From Alphaproteobacteria bacterium (GTDB lineage: Bacteria; Pseudomonadota; Alphaproteobacteria; Caulobacterales; Aquidulcibacteraceae): 32,679 nucleotides of DNA. The stretch spans positions 1 to 32,679 of the forward strand of contig JAIXTH010000310.1 of NCBI GenBank assembly GCA_027484265.1, read 5' to 3'. The position numbers and the translations under genes are program-made. This document shows positions 17,762 to 27,618 of the stretch, in pieces; position 1 is the first letter of the stretch; every line of letters starts with the position of its first letter. Under the pieces are notes generated by a model. That model was not told the origin of the DNA. It made no database searches and worked only from the letters and a program-made list of their open reading frames with translations.

Positions 17762-18685
17762 TCAGGCGAGGCCGATCTCGCGCAGGCGCTGGGCCAGGAA
17801 GGCGCCGGCGGTTATGGGGGGCTGGGCCACGCCGCCCTGGGCTGCGCAGCCGGGCAGCAGGGCCAGCTCCACCTCGTTGCGGGGGTGCAGGAAGAACGGC
17901 ATCGAATAGCGGCTCTCGTTCGGGCCCTCGGGATTGACCACCCGGTGGGTGGTTGCCGGGATCAGCCCGCCGGTGATCCGTGCCAGCATGTCGCCCGCAT
18001 TCACGATCAAGGTGCCGGGCTCGGCCAGCACGGGGTGCCAGCCGCCATCGCGGCCCAGAATCTCCAACCCCGCACCCCGCGCCCCCACCATCAGGGTGAT
18101 GAAGTTGATGTCCTCGTGCGCCGCTGCCCGCACCGCGCGCGGATCGGCGCCGTCCGGCACCGGCGGATAGTGCAGCACCCGCAGCAGCGACGGCCCGCCC
18201 TCCACCACGGCCTCGAAATGATCCTCTGGCAGCCCCAGCCTGGGCGCCAGCACCGACAGCAACAGCCGTCCGGCCCGGTCCAGCGCCGCGAACAGGTCAG
18301 TGAATGCCGCCTCTGCCTCTGGCAGGGCCTGCGGCCAGACGTTGGGCGGAAACAGCGGGTCGGCTGGCTGGCCAGCGGGCAGATCGCGGCCCACCCGCCA
18401 GAACTCCTTGAGGGCGGCGACGCTGGCGTCCTTGGCATGCTCGCGCCCGAACGGGGTATAGCCGCGCAGGCCACCGGCAGCCGCCTGCTTGTCGCGCAGC
18501 GGCAGGGCGAACAGCGCCTGGGCCGTGGCGTAGGCCGTGTCGATCAGCGCGCGCGGCACACCGTGCCCGTGCAGAATGAGGAAGCCGGTGTCGCGGAACG
18601 CCTGCCAGGCGGCGGCGCCTGCCTGTGTGCGGCGCAGCGGGTCTCTGTCGCAGCCCGTCAGGTCGCAGTGGCCGACAATGCCCAT
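17762..18685 (-). CDS. Isopenicillin N synthase-family 2-oxoglutarate/Fe(II) dioxygenase
   Basis: FRDTGFLILHGHGV; metal HxD in AAHEDINFITLM; distal His in ATTHRVVNP; RYSMPFFLHP gives the RxS 2OG motif. Confidence 0.88.
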   Translation of the reverse strand: MGIVGHCDLTGCDRDPLRRTQAGAAAWQAFRDTGFLILHGHGVPRALIDTAYATAQALFALPLRDKQAAAGGLRGYTPFGREHAKDASVAALKEFWRVGRDLPAGQPADPLFPPNVWPQALPEAEAAFTDLFAALDRAGRLLLSVLAPRLGLPEDHFEAVVEGGPSLLRVLHYPPVPDGADPRAVRAAAHEDINFITLMVGARGAGLEILGRDGGWHPVLAEPGTLIVNAGDMLARITGGLIPATTHRVVNPEGPNESRYSMPFFLHPRNEVELALLPGCAAQGGVAQPPITAGAFLAQRLREIGLA

Positions 18686-18699
18686 GGGCTCTTTCCCCC

Positions 18700-19557
18700 T
18701 CACCAGTCTGTCCGCGCCACCAGCGCATCGACTTCCGCGCGCCAGGGCAGCGACGGCTGCGCGCCCTCGCGGGTCACGGCCAGGGCCGAGGCTGCACAGG
18801 CAAAGCGCAGCGCCGCTGCGGGCACAAGGCCCGCCACCAGCGCCACCGTGATGGCCGCCACGAACGTGTCCCCTGCCCCCACCGTGTCCACCACCGGCAC
18901 ATGGGGCGGGGTACAGTCGGCGATCCGTGTGCCGCCCTGCCACAGCTCGGCACCGGCTGCGCCGAGGGTCAGGGCTGTCAGCCCGGCGCGGTCCAGCAGG
19001 GCCTGACCCTGCGCCGCCAGCTCGGTCTCGTTGACGATGATCAGGTCGGCCCGCGCCACCACGTCCGCCGACACCGGCAGGGCTGGGGCGAGATTGAGGG
19101 CCACGAAGCCGGGGAAGGCCCGCACGGCGGCGGCTACGGTGGGAACCGGTGCTTCCAGCACGCCGATCAGGGCGTCGCATCCGGCGAAGGCTGCGGGCTC
19201 CGGCAGGGCGAGGGTGGCATTGGCGCCGGGCGCCACCACGATCTGGTTCTCGCCCGCTGCATCCACGGCGATCAGGGCGATGCCGGTGGGCGTGGCCTGC
19301 GCCACCTGCAGCCAGTCGAGCGCCACACCATCGGCGCGCAGCAAGGCCAGCGCCTCGTCTGCTGCTCCATCGGCCCCGACGGCAGCCAACAGCTGTACCT
19401 CGGCCCCCAGCCGCCTGGCTGCCAGCGCCTGATTGGCGCCCTTGCCACCGGGATGCCGGGCGAGGGTGGCCTCGCCCACGGTCTCGCCGGGGCGGGGCAG
19501 ATGCGCCACCCGTGCCACCAGGTCGAGATTGACCGAGCCGAGAACCGCGACCCTCAT
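18700..19557 (-). CDS. rbsK: Ribokinase (PfkB family)
   Basis: MRVAVLGSVNLDLVARVAHLPRPGETVGEATLARHPGGKGANQALAARRLGAEVQLLAAVGADGAADE; VDTVGAGDTFVAAI. Confidence 0.93.
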   Translation of the reverse strand: MRVAVLGSVNLDLVARVAHLPRPGETVGEATLARHPGGKGANQALAARRLGAEVQLLAAVGADGAADEALALLRADGVALDWLQVAQATPTGIALIAVDAAGENQIVVAPGANATLALPEPAAFAGCDALIGVLEAPVPTVAAAVRAFPGFVALNLAPALPVSADVVARADLIIVNETELAAQGQALLDRAGLTALTLGAAGAELWQGGTRIADCTPPHVPVVDTVGAGDTFVAAITVALVAGLVPAAALRFACAASALAVTREGAQPSLPWRAEVDALVARTDW

Positions 19558-20498
19558 GGCCGCCCCGCCGCTGCTGTCAGGCGCGCGAAGATCGCCGGGG
19601 CGTCGGCGGTCACGGCCCAGCGATGGCGGCTGTGACCGATCCGGCTGGGACGCATCTCCACCGCCGTGTGCCCGCGTGCCAGCTCGCCTTGGGTCTCGAC
19701 CTGGATGTCGGCCGGCGCCCATTGGAACAGACGCTCATCGAGGGCGCAGGCGATGGTGCAGGGGTCGTGCAGCGGCCCGCCATCCACGGCGCCGTGCTCC
19801 CGCTCGATCCGGTTGGTGAAGGCCAGCAGCGATGCCATCGCCTGCGCCCGCGCTGTCGGCAGCGCCGCAATGGCCGCTGTCCGCGCCTCGTCCGAGCGGA
19901 CGGTGTGGGTGGCATCCAGCCCGATCAGGCTGACCGGCCAGGTGGCGGCCAGCACTTCGGCCGCGGCTTCGGGGTCGGCATAGATGTTGTACTCGGCGGA
20001 CGCGGTGATGTTGCCGCCTTCGCTGCGGGCGCCGCCCATCACGATCACCTCGCGCACCAGCGGCACGATGCCGGGATCCAGCCGCACCGCTTCTGCCAGG
20101 TTGGTGAGCGGACCCATGGCCACGAGGGTCAGCGTTCCCGCACTGGCCCGGACCAGGCGGCAGATCGCCTGCGCCGCCGGCTCGGGGGCGATCGGGCCGG
20201 GATCGCCGCCGGTATCGAGATCGCCCAGCCCCTCGGGGCCGTGGAACTCCTCGGCCTGAACCGCCGCGCGCACCAGCGGGCGGGCGGCGCCGCGATGCAC
20301 CGGCACCCCGGAGCGCCCCGCTAGCATCCGCATCAGCGCCGCGTTGCGGGTGGTCTTCGCCAGCGGGACATTGCCCCCCAGAGCGGTGATGGCCACCACC
20401 TCCAGCGCCTCGGGCTCGGCCAGCGCCCACAGCAGCGCCACCCCATCATCCACACCGGGATCACAGTCGATCAGGATCTTGCGTGGTTCAGGCCTCAT
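19554..20498 (-). CDS. Nucleoside hydrolase (IUNH family)
   Basis: KILIDCDPGVDDGVALLWAL signature (DxDPGxDD); LVAMGPLTNLAEAV; VIVMGGARSEGGNITASAEYNIYADPEAAAEVL; HDPCTIA. Confidence 0.94.
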   Translation of the reverse strand: MRPEPRKILIDCDPGVDDGVALLWALAEPEALEVVAITALGGNVPLAKTTRNAALMRMLAGRSGVPVHRGAARPLVRAAVQAEEFHGPEGLGDLDTGGDPGPIAPEPAAQAICRLVRASAGTLTLVAMGPLTNLAEAVRLDPGIVPLVREVIVMGGARSEGGNITASAEYNIYADPEAAAEVLAATWPVSLIGLDATHTVRSDEARTAAIAALPTARAQAMASLLAFTNRIEREHGAVDGGPLHDPCTIACALDERLFQWAPADIQVETQGELARGHTAVEMRPSRIGHSRHRWAVTADAPAIFARLTAAAGRP

Positions 20499-21346
20499 GC
20501 CAGCAGCGCGCGCCCGTTGCGGATCACCACAGCATCGCGCGACTTCACCCGCGCCTCGAACGACACCACCTGGCCATCGCGCCACAGCTGCACCGACACG
20601 GTCTCGCCGGGGAACACCGGTGCCGAGAAGCGCACGTCATGGGCCAGCAGGCGGGTGGGGTCGAGATCGCAATAGGCCATCAGCACCGCCCGGCAGGTCA
20701 GGCCATAGGTGCACAGACCATGCAGGATCGGACGCGGGAACCCGACCGCCTGGGCAAAGCCCGGATCGGAGTGCAGCGGGTTGCGGTCGCCCGACAGCCG
20801 GTAGAGCAGCGCCTGGTCGGGGCGGGTCGGCAGGTCGATCTCCATGTCCGGCGCCCGGTCCGGCACGGTGTGCACCGCCGGTCCGCCCTCGGACGGGCCG
20901 CCAAAGCCGCCATCGGCGCGGGCGAAGATCGAGGAGACGAGGGTGCACAGCCTGTCGCCGCTGGCCTTCTCGCGGATCGTGGTTTCCTGGATCAGCACCG
21001 CGCCCTTGCCCGGACCCTTGTCGAGGCACTCGATAAAACGGCTGTCGGCCAGGATGTCGGCGGCTCCGGGCAGCGGCTTGTGCATGGTCAGGCGCTGCTC
21101 GCCATGCACGACCATCGCATAATTGATGCCGGTATCCCCCGTCCGGCCAGCACCCCAGGCAATCACGGTGGCCATGGTGGGCACGGTCTTGAGGCCGTTC
21201 TCGTAGACGAACGGCAGCTCGGCCGTGTTCATCGGGTCGGCGCCGAAGCCGATGCCGAGGGCGTAGAGCATGCTCTCGCGGTCGCCATAGCTGAAGGCCT
21301 GGTCGGTGCTGGTCAGACCCATCACGTGGTCATAGCTGATCGGCAT
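20495..21346 (-). CDS. MaoC family dehydratase (hydratase-2-like, double hotdog)
   Basis: SYGDRESMLYALGIGFGADP N-terminal pattern; hydratase-2 motif YRLSGDRNPLHSDPGFAQAVGFPRPILHGLCTYG. Confidence 0.9.
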   Translation of the reverse strand: MPISYDHVMGLTSTDQAFSYGDRESMLYALGIGFGADPMNTAELPFVYENGLKTVPTMATVIAWGAGRTGDTGINYAMVVHGEQRLTMHKPLPGAADILADSRFIECLDKGPGKGAVLIQETTIREKASGDRLCTLVSSIFARADGGFGGPSEGGPAVHTVPDRAPDMEIDLPTRPDQALLYRLSGDRNPLHSDPGFAQAVGFPRPILHGLCTYGLTCRAVLMAYCDLDPTRLLAHDVRFSAPVFPGETVSVQLWRDGQVVSFEARVKSRDAVVIRNGRALLA

Positions 21347-21482
21347 CGCGTTTCTCCCCTGATTGCGCCGTCTGTGCCGGATGACCGGGCGCGGCTTTGC
21401 GTATGCACCCCTGTGTGCCGCGCCGGGCGCGTGCCCGCAAGGCTGGTTGCCCCCACCTGCTGCAGGGTGGGGACGCGCGGAC

Positions 21483-23195
21483 CTAGTAGCTTACCGAGTA
21501 CACAGCCATGCCTTGGCCCCGGGCGCGCGGATCGGGCGCCGTCTTCAGCTCGCCGGGCGCAGGCGACAGGATCGCGGCCACATCCCCCACATAGTCCTGC
21601 ACCTCGAAGCGATAGCCGCGTGCCTCCAGATCGGCGCGCACCGCTGCATCCAGGCCGCCGCCGAACGGCTCTGTGAAGATGGTGTTCTGCGGCAGCAGTT
21701 GGTGATGGAAGCGCTGGGCCCGCACGGCATCCTCGAGGGTCATGCCATAATCGAACACATTGGCGATCATCTGGAACACGGTGGTGATGATGCGCGAGCC
21801 GCCCGGCGATCCCACGGCCATCACCACCCGTCCGTCGCGGGTCAGGATGGTCGGGGTCATGGACGAGAGGGGGCGCTTGCCAGGTGCGATCGCATTGGCC
21901 CGGCCACCCACCACGCCAAACTGGTTCGGCACGCCGGGCGCCGCCGAGAAGTCGTCCATCTCGTTGTTGAGCAGGAAGCCTGCCCCTTCGACCACCACGC
22001 CCGACCCGTACCAGCCATTGATGGTGTAAGTGTTGGAAACGGCATTCCCGTCGGCATCCACCACGGAATAGTGGGTGGTCTGGGGCCGCTCGAGCCCCGG
22101 CTGGATCGATGGGGTGGGCGAGGGGCGGGCCGGATCGACGCTGGCGGCGCGGCGCGCGGCATAGGCCGGATCCACCAGGGCCGCCACCGGCACCTCGGTA
22201 AAGTCGGGATCGCCGAGATACTGGGCGCGATCGGCGAACACCCGCTTGGACAGCTCGGCCATCAGATGGATGTACTGGGCGCTGTTGTGAGCCACGCCCC
22301 GGAACAGGTCGGCGCGGGCGGCCTTCATCTGCAGGAGCTGCATCAGCGCGATCCCGCCGGAGCTGGGGGGCGGGGCGCTGATCACCTGCAGCCCGTTCCA
22401 GCTGCCGAGGATCGGCTCGCGCCAGCGGGCGCGGTAGGCGGCGAGGTCCGCCTGCGTGATCAGGCCGCGCGGGCTGCCGCGCTGCATCTGCGCTTCGATC
22501 AGGCGGGCGACTTCCCCGCGATAGAAGCCATCGGCGCCGCGCCGGGCGATGATGCCGAGGGTGCGGGCCAGCTCGGGCTGGCGGAAGGTCTGACCCGCTG
22601 CCAGTGTGCCAAAGCGGCCCCCCAGCCGGTCGGCGCCCCCCAGGTCGCGCTGGGCATCGCCCATCACCCGCACCATCTGCTCGGGCACTTCAAAGCCACT
22701 GGCTGCAAGATCGACCGCCGGCCGCACCAGGTCGCGCCACCGCATCCGCCCGTACCGTTGGTGCGCCTCCCACAGGCCGCGCACGGTTCCGGGCACCCCG
22801 GCGGCCAGATTGCCCACCAGCGACAGCCCGTCGATCACCCGCCCCTCGCCGTCCTGATACATGGTCTCGCGCGACGCCGCCGGTGCGGTCTCGCGATAGT
22901 CGAGGAACCAGGGCTGGCCGCCACTGTAGCCGGTCATGAAGCCGCCGCCGCCGATATTGCCAGCTTCGGGATAGGTGACCGCCAGCGCCAGGCCGATGGC
23001 CACCGCAGCATCCACCGCATTGCCGCCACGGCGCAGGATATCTGCCCCCACAATCGCCGACGGAAAGTCTGGCGTGGCCACGGCCGAGGTGCGCATCGAG
23101 ATGCTGACAGCGGGCTGGGCCAGGGCTGGCGTGACCGCCAGCGTGCCGGCCGCGAGGCCCGAGGTGAGGAGTGAGCGGCGGTCGATCGGCTGCAC
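21483..23195 (-). CDS. ggt: Gamma-glutamyltransferase, Tat-like signal peptide
   Basis: DRRSLLTSGLAAGTLAVTPALAQ signal; GGNAVDAAVAIGLALAVTYPEAGNIGGGGFM; catalytic TTHYSVVDADGNAVSNTYTING. GTG start. Confidence 0.93.
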   Translation of the reverse strand: MQPIDRRSLLTSGLAAGTLAVTPALAQPAVSISMRTSAVATPDFPSAIVGADILRRGGNAVDAAVAIGLALAVTYPEAGNIGGGGFMTGYSGGQPWFLDYRETAPAASRETMYQDGEGRVIDGLSLVGNLAAGVPGTVRGLWEAHQRYGRMRWRDLVRPAVDLAASGFEVPEQMVRVMGDAQRDLGGADRLGGRFGTLAAGQTFRQPELARTLGIIARRGADGFYRGEVARLIEAQMQRGSPRGLITQADLAAYRARWREPILGSWNGLQVISAPPPSSGGIALMQLLQMKAARADLFRGVAHNSAQYIHLMAELSKRVFADRAQYLGDPDFTEVPVAALVDPAYAARRAASVDPARPSPTPSIQPGLERPQTTHYSVVDADGNAVSNTYTINGWYGSGVVVEGAGFLLNNEMDDFSAAPGVPNQFGVVGGRANAIAPGKRPLSSMTPTILTRDGRVVMAVGSPGGSRIITTVFQMIANVFDYGMTLEDAVRAQRFHHQLLPQNTIFTEPFGGGLDAAVRADLEARGYRFEVQDYVGDVAAILSPAPGELKTAPDPRARGQGMAVYSVSY

Positions 23196-23407
23196 GGGAC
23201 TGTCTCCTGCCTGCTGGCGTTTTGCCTTCTGCCTGCTGGTCCGCCATCTGTGCCCGCAGCATTGGCAAGGCTCAAGGTTTCAGCTGCGCTGCATGCAGTG
23301 TTGAGCGGTGCTTGGGTTGGGAACGGTCCGTGCGCGACCTATCTGCCGGTCACGAACTGCAGGTGGCGCCTCCCCGGACCGTCACCATTCACGAGGGACA
23401 CCCGACC

Positions 23408-25840
23408 ATGCGTATTGCCGCCCGGCATCTGGCCACCACTTTGCTTGCCACCACGGCACTGACCGCCTGGGCCGCCAGCCCCGCCCTGGCCCAAACCGCG
23501 CCCGATGGCGCGGCGGCAGCGGAAGAGGTCGTCGTGGTCACCGGCACCCGCACCCCCGGCCGCACCGCGATCCAGAGCCCCGTACCCGTGGACGTGATCA
23601 GCGGCGACGAGATCGCCCGCACCGGCGCCTATGGCGAGCTGGGCGCCGCCCTGCAGATCACCGCTCCCTCCTTCAACTTCTCGCGCCAGTCCAACTCGAG
23701 CTCGACCGACGTCGTGCGGATGGGTCAGCTGCGCGGCATGAACCCGGACCAGACCCTCGTTCTGGTCAACGGCCGCCGCCGCCACAGCACCTCAGTGATC
23801 AGCCTCGATGCCAAGATCGGCCGCGGCACCACCCCGGTGGACTTCAACTCGATCCCGGTCTCGGCCATCGAGCGGGTTGAAGTGCTGCGCGACGGCGCGG
23901 GTGCCCAGTATGGCTCCGATGCCGTGGCCGGGGTGATCAACATCATCCTGAAGGACGGCACCGGCCCCACCGTGATCGATGCCAGCTATGGCGCCCACCA
24001 CACAGAGTTCGAGCCGACGGGCGAGGACATCACCGACGGCCACACCGTCACCCTGTCGGTCTCCAGCAGCATCGCCCTGGGCGAGGATGGCTTCCTGCGT
24101 TTCGGTGCCGACTACCGCGACCGCAGCGCCACCAGCCGGGGCGGGCGGATCAACCCGTTTGCCTTCATCTTCGGCGTCGAGCCCGACAGCCCCCTGAACC
24201 GCCGCTTCGCCGGTGTGGACGGCCTGTACCGCCCCGGCGATCCGGAGGTCACAGACCTGAACCTGTGGGCCAATGGCGAAATCGCGGTAGGCGAGGCAAC
24301 GGTTTATGGCACTGTCACCTGGAACCAGCGCGAGGGCGAGGGCGCTGCCTTCTACCGCTATCCCGACGGCTCGGCTGGTGTGCCGGCCCTCTATCCGCGC
24401 GGCTACCGCCCCATCACCACCAATGACAATGAGGACTTCGGCGTGATCGCGGGGATCCGTCGCAAGGTGGGCGCCTGGGATGTGGATGCCGGCATCAACT
24501 ATGGCCGCAACCAGTTCGACTATGGCGTTCGCAACTCGGCCAACCCGTCGCTGGGTGCCGCCAGCCCGACAGTGTTCCGTTCGGCCAGCTACGAGAGCAC
24601 GCTGTTCGCCATCAATGTCGACGCCACCCGCGAGATCGCCTGGGGCAACCTCGCCATCGGCGGGGAAGTGCGCAGCGAGACCTATGAGACCGTGGCGGGC
24701 GACCTCGCCTCCTACCAGGCCGGGCCACTGGCGGTGACCGGGCGCCGGATCGGGGCACAGGCCGGTCCCGGCTTGTCGGCAGCCGATGCCACCTCGGTGG
24801 ATCGCACCGTGATCGCCTTCTATGGCGAGCTGGGCCTCGAGCCGGTGGACGGCGTGTTCATCGATGTGGCCGCCCGCTTCGAGGACTATTCGGATGCCGG
24901 CGAGGCGCTGGCGGGCAAAGTGTCGGGCCGGGTGGAACTGACCGACGGGCTCGCGCTGCGGGCCTCGGTGTCCAACAGCTTCCGCGCCCCGTCGCTGTCG
25001 CAGACGGCGTTCCAGTTCACCACCACCACGCTGGGCACCGGCGGTGCGCTGGTGGATGTGCGCACCGTGGCGCCAGGCTCGGCCATTGGCCGGGCGCTGG
25101 GCGCTCCGGAGCTCGATCCCGAGACCTCGCGGAACGTCAGCCTGGGCTTCACCTATCAGGCCGGGCCGTTCTCGCTGACCGTGGATGCCTTCCGGGTGCG
25201 GGTGGATGACCGCATCATCGTGACCGAGCGCAACTTCGGCTATGCGGCCCTGATCCAGGCCCGCACCGGCATCGCCAATGTGACCGACGTGGCCGTATTC
25301 ACCAATGGCGTGGATACCCAGACCGATGGCTTCGACATCGTCGCTACCTACAGGACCGACCTGTTCGGTGGCAATCTGAACCTGACCGGCGCTTTCAACC
25401 GGTCCGAGACCGAGGTGCAGGGCATCAAGCGCGCCCGCACCTTCGTGCCCGGCTTCGTGGTGCTGGGCGTGGAAGAGCGCAACACCATCGAGGATGCCGC
25501 GCCCGTGGACCGTGCCAGCGTGTCGGCGGTGTGGAGCAACGATGCCTGGACCCTCACGAGCCGGGTGACCCAGCATGGCGAAACCACCCGGGTGTTCAAT
25601 TTCGGTGGCGGCTTCGAGCCCGAGCAGACCTATGGCAAGGCCACCCAGCTCGACCTCGAAGCCGAGTGGCAGATCACGCCGCTGATCGCGGTGGCTATCG
25701 GCGGCAACAATGTGCTGGACGAATATCCGGACCGGTCGATCGCCGACATCAGCTACTTCGATGCCCTGCCCTATGACGTGCTGTCGCCGATCGGGTTCAA
25801 CGGGGCATTCTGGTACGCCCGCACCCGGATCAGCTTCTGA
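23408..25840 (+). CDS. TonB-dependent receptor
   Basis: Signal peptide; EEVVVVTGTRTPG TonB-box-like region; plug QTLVLVNGRRRHSTS, VEVLRDGAGAQYGSDAVAGVINIILKDG; C-terminal NNVLDEYPDRS...WYARTRISF. Confidence 0.95.
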   Translation: MRIAARHLATTLLATTALTAWAASPALAQTAPDGAAAAEEVVVVTGTRTPGRTAIQSPVPVDVISGDEIARTGAYGELGAALQITAPSFNFSRQSNSSSTDVVRMGQLRGMNPDQTLVLVNGRRRHSTSVISLDAKIGRGTTPVDFNSIPVSAIERVEVLRDGAGAQYGSDAVAGVINIILKDGTGPTVIDASYGAHHTEFEPTGEDITDGHTVTLSVSSSIALGEDGFLRFGADYRDRSATSRGGRINPFAFIFGVEPDSPLNRRFAGVDGLYRPGDPEVTDLNLWANGEIAVGEATVYGTVTWNQREGEGAAFYRYPDGSAGVPALYPRGYRPITTNDNEDFGVIAGIRRKVGAWDVDAGINYGRNQFDYGVRNSANPSLGAASPTVFRSASYESTLFAINVDATREIAWGNLAIGGEVRSETYETVAGDLASYQAGPLAVTGRRIGAQAGPGLSAADATSVDRTVIAFYGELGLEPVDGVFIDVAARFEDYSDAGEALAGKVSGRVELTDGLALRASVSNSFRAPSLSQTAFQFTTTTLGTGGALVDVRTVAPGSAIGRALGAPELDPETSRNVSLGFTYQAGPFSLTVDAFRVRVDDRIIVTERNFGYAALIQARTGIANVTDVAVFTNGVDTQTDGFDIVATYRTDLFGGNLNLTGAFNRSETEVQGIKRARTFVPGFVVLGVEERNTIEDAAPVDRASVSAVWSNDAWTLTSRVTQHGETTRVFNFGGGFEPEQTYGKATQLDLEAEWQITPLIAVAIGGNNVLDEYPDRSIADISYFDALPYDVLSPIGFNGAFWYARTRISF

Positions 25841-25862
25841 TCCAGGCTTGCCGTCACGCACC

Positions 25863-25894
25863 GGGCCGCCGCGCAGGGTAACCTGCGGCGGCCC
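25863..25894. terminator. Strong GC-rich hairpin between convergent genes
   Basis: gggccgccgcgcagg/cctgcggcggccc with a 2-nt bulge; lies between the TBDR stop and the convergent kinase stop. No clear T-tract. Confidence 0.5.
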
Positions 25895-25921
25895 GCTCTG
25901 GCTCCTTCATCCGAGGCTGGA

Positions 25922-27433
25922 TCAGGCGGCAGGCTCGTCCAGCAGCACGGCGAGGATCGTGCCACCGGGGCCAGTCGAGACAAGCTCCACATCGCCGCCA
26001 TTCAGCCGCGCCAGATCGCGGCTGATGGCAAGGCCAAGGCCCGTGCCGCCGGAGACACCGCCGGCATTGAACGGTGCAAACAGGTTGGTCCTCACCCGCT
26101 CCGGCAAGCCGGGGCCATTGTCGGCAATCTCGATCCGCCAGCCACGCTTCCGGGCCGACAGGCTCACGGACACCCAGCCGCCGGTCCCGCCATGGGCACG
26201 CACAGCAGCCTGTCCGGCATTGCGGATCAGATTGGCCAGCAGCCTGTGCAGCTGGTCGGGATCTGCAACCGCGACCTGACTGTCGTCGGAGGTATCGGGC
26301 GTGTGCAGCCGGAACGCCACACCCGGCAGCGCCGCCAGCGCCTCGTCGGCGGCCTCCCGCACTGCAGAAGCCAGCGGCACCGGCTCGGGCCGGGCCGGAG
26401 GCTCGTCGGCTCGGCCAAAGCGCAGGCTGGCCTCGGCGAGGCCGACCGCTCTCGAGATTGCGCGCTCAAGCCGTGGGGCCGTGGCGCGCACCACCGGATC
26501 GTCCACTGTCGCCAGGCGCTCGGTCACCAGCTGGGCCGATCCGAGCGAATGGCGCAGGTCATGAGCGATCTTCGACACGGCCGTGCCAAGCTGCGCCAGG
26601 CGCTCGCGCTGCATCAGCGACTGGCGCAGCGCATCCTGCATGTCGGCGAGCGCCATCTCGGCCTCGCCGATCTCGTCGACCCGGCCTGATGGCCGGATCG
26701 TGCTGCGGGCATCCTCCGGCCGGTCGCGGAACCGCGTGATGGCCTTCACCAGTCCCCGCAGCGGCCGCACGAACCCGTCCATCAGCGAGGCATAGACCAG
26801 CGCGCCAATAAGCGCCGCCAGCAGCAGCGTCGTAGCTGCCACACCGGATGCCGCCGCCCACAGCGACTGCCGCAGCGGCTCGGCGTCCACCACCACATCC
26901 AGCCGCAGGGCAGCGTTCGAACGTGGCCGGGTCAGGATCCGCACCTGAGACCCGTCGGGGGCCACCATCGCGCTGAGCGCGCCGCTGAGCGATGCCCCGA
27001 ATGTCTGGCGTTCAAGATCAACCGTCACGATCCGGGTGCCGGCCGCCGGCCTGGTGCCGACCACCTTGTTGCGCACGCCATTCTCGACCACCGTGATCGA
27101 CCGGATCTGGGCGGCGCGGATCAGCTCGTCGGCACTGTCGCGGCGGAAGCCGTTGTCGGTGCCGATCCGTGAGGCCAGCACCGCCACTTCGGCCGTCGTG
27201 GCCCGCTCGGCCATCCAGCTGTCGCGCACATCGGCCATGGCCGGCACGAACACCAGCGCCTCGGCCAGCAGCACGAAGCCCGCCGACACCGCCAGCAGCC
27301 GCGACACCAGGCTGCGGTGCGGCATCCAGGCCGGCCCGCCCACAGCTCCGCCGGAGGGCCCCCCTGTGACCGGGTGGGCCGATGCGATCTCGACCGAGTC
27401 GCGCAGGTCGGACGGATTGACCGGTGCGTTCAT
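25922..27433 (-). CDS. Sensor histidine kinase (HAMP, HisKA-like, HATPase)
   Basis: Two TM segments, HAMP-like RPLRGLVKAITRF, H-box VSKIAHDLRHSLGS, N-box NLIRNAGQAA, G1 DNGPGLP, G2 GGTGLGLAIS. Confidence 0.88.
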   Translation of the reverse strand: MNAPVNPSDLRDSVEIASAHPVTGGPSGGAVGGPAWMPHRSLVSRLLAVSAGFVLLAEALVFVPAMADVRDSWMAERATTAEVAVLASRIGTDNGFRRDSADELIRAAQIRSITVVENGVRNKVVGTRPAAGTRIVTVDLERQTFGASLSGALSAMVAPDGSQVRILTRPRSNAALRLDVVVDAEPLRQSLWAAASGVAATTLLLAALIGALVYASLMDGFVRPLRGLVKAITRFRDRPEDARSTIRPSGRVDEIGEAEMALADMQDALRQSLMQRERLAQLGTAVSKIAHDLRHSLGSAQLVTERLATVDDPVVRATAPRLERAISRAVGLAEASLRFGRADEPPARPEPVPLASAVREAADEALAALPGVAFRLHTPDTSDDSQVAVADPDQLHRLLANLIRNAGQAAVRAHGGTGGWVSVSLSARKRGWRIEIADNGPGLPERVRTNLFAPFNAGGVSGGTGLGLAISRDLARLNGGDVELVSTGPGGTILAVLLDEPAA

Positions 27434-27618
27434 CGGATCGAGGACAGGGGCGCGGTGCGTGCTGTCATGGCGGTGATACGTGTCTGTTATGGCAGTGGAT
27501 CACGCTGCTGTGAAGGCCGACCCCTGCAGCCACTTGTGGCGCAGCCAACCAGCCGTCAATGGTGGTGCCATCATCCCGCTGCGGCAGTCGGCGGCCGGGA
27601 CCACTGGGAGGACAGGGC

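Noticed and set aside
17762-19180. 472-aa reading of the oxygenase ORF running into ribokinase (possible fusion)
   Set aside because: The upstream ~165 residues are an out-of-frame read of rbsK; MGIVGHCDLTG at 18685 is the natural start.
21363-23174. 603-aa plus-strand ORF opposite ggt
   Set aside because: Shadow ORF with His/Gly/Arg-rich composition; ggt on the minus strand has intact catalytic motifs.
23792-25861. 689-aa minus-strand ORF opposite the TonB-dependent receptor
   Set aside because: Shadow ORF; the translation has no domain features and the sense strand encodes a canonical receptor.
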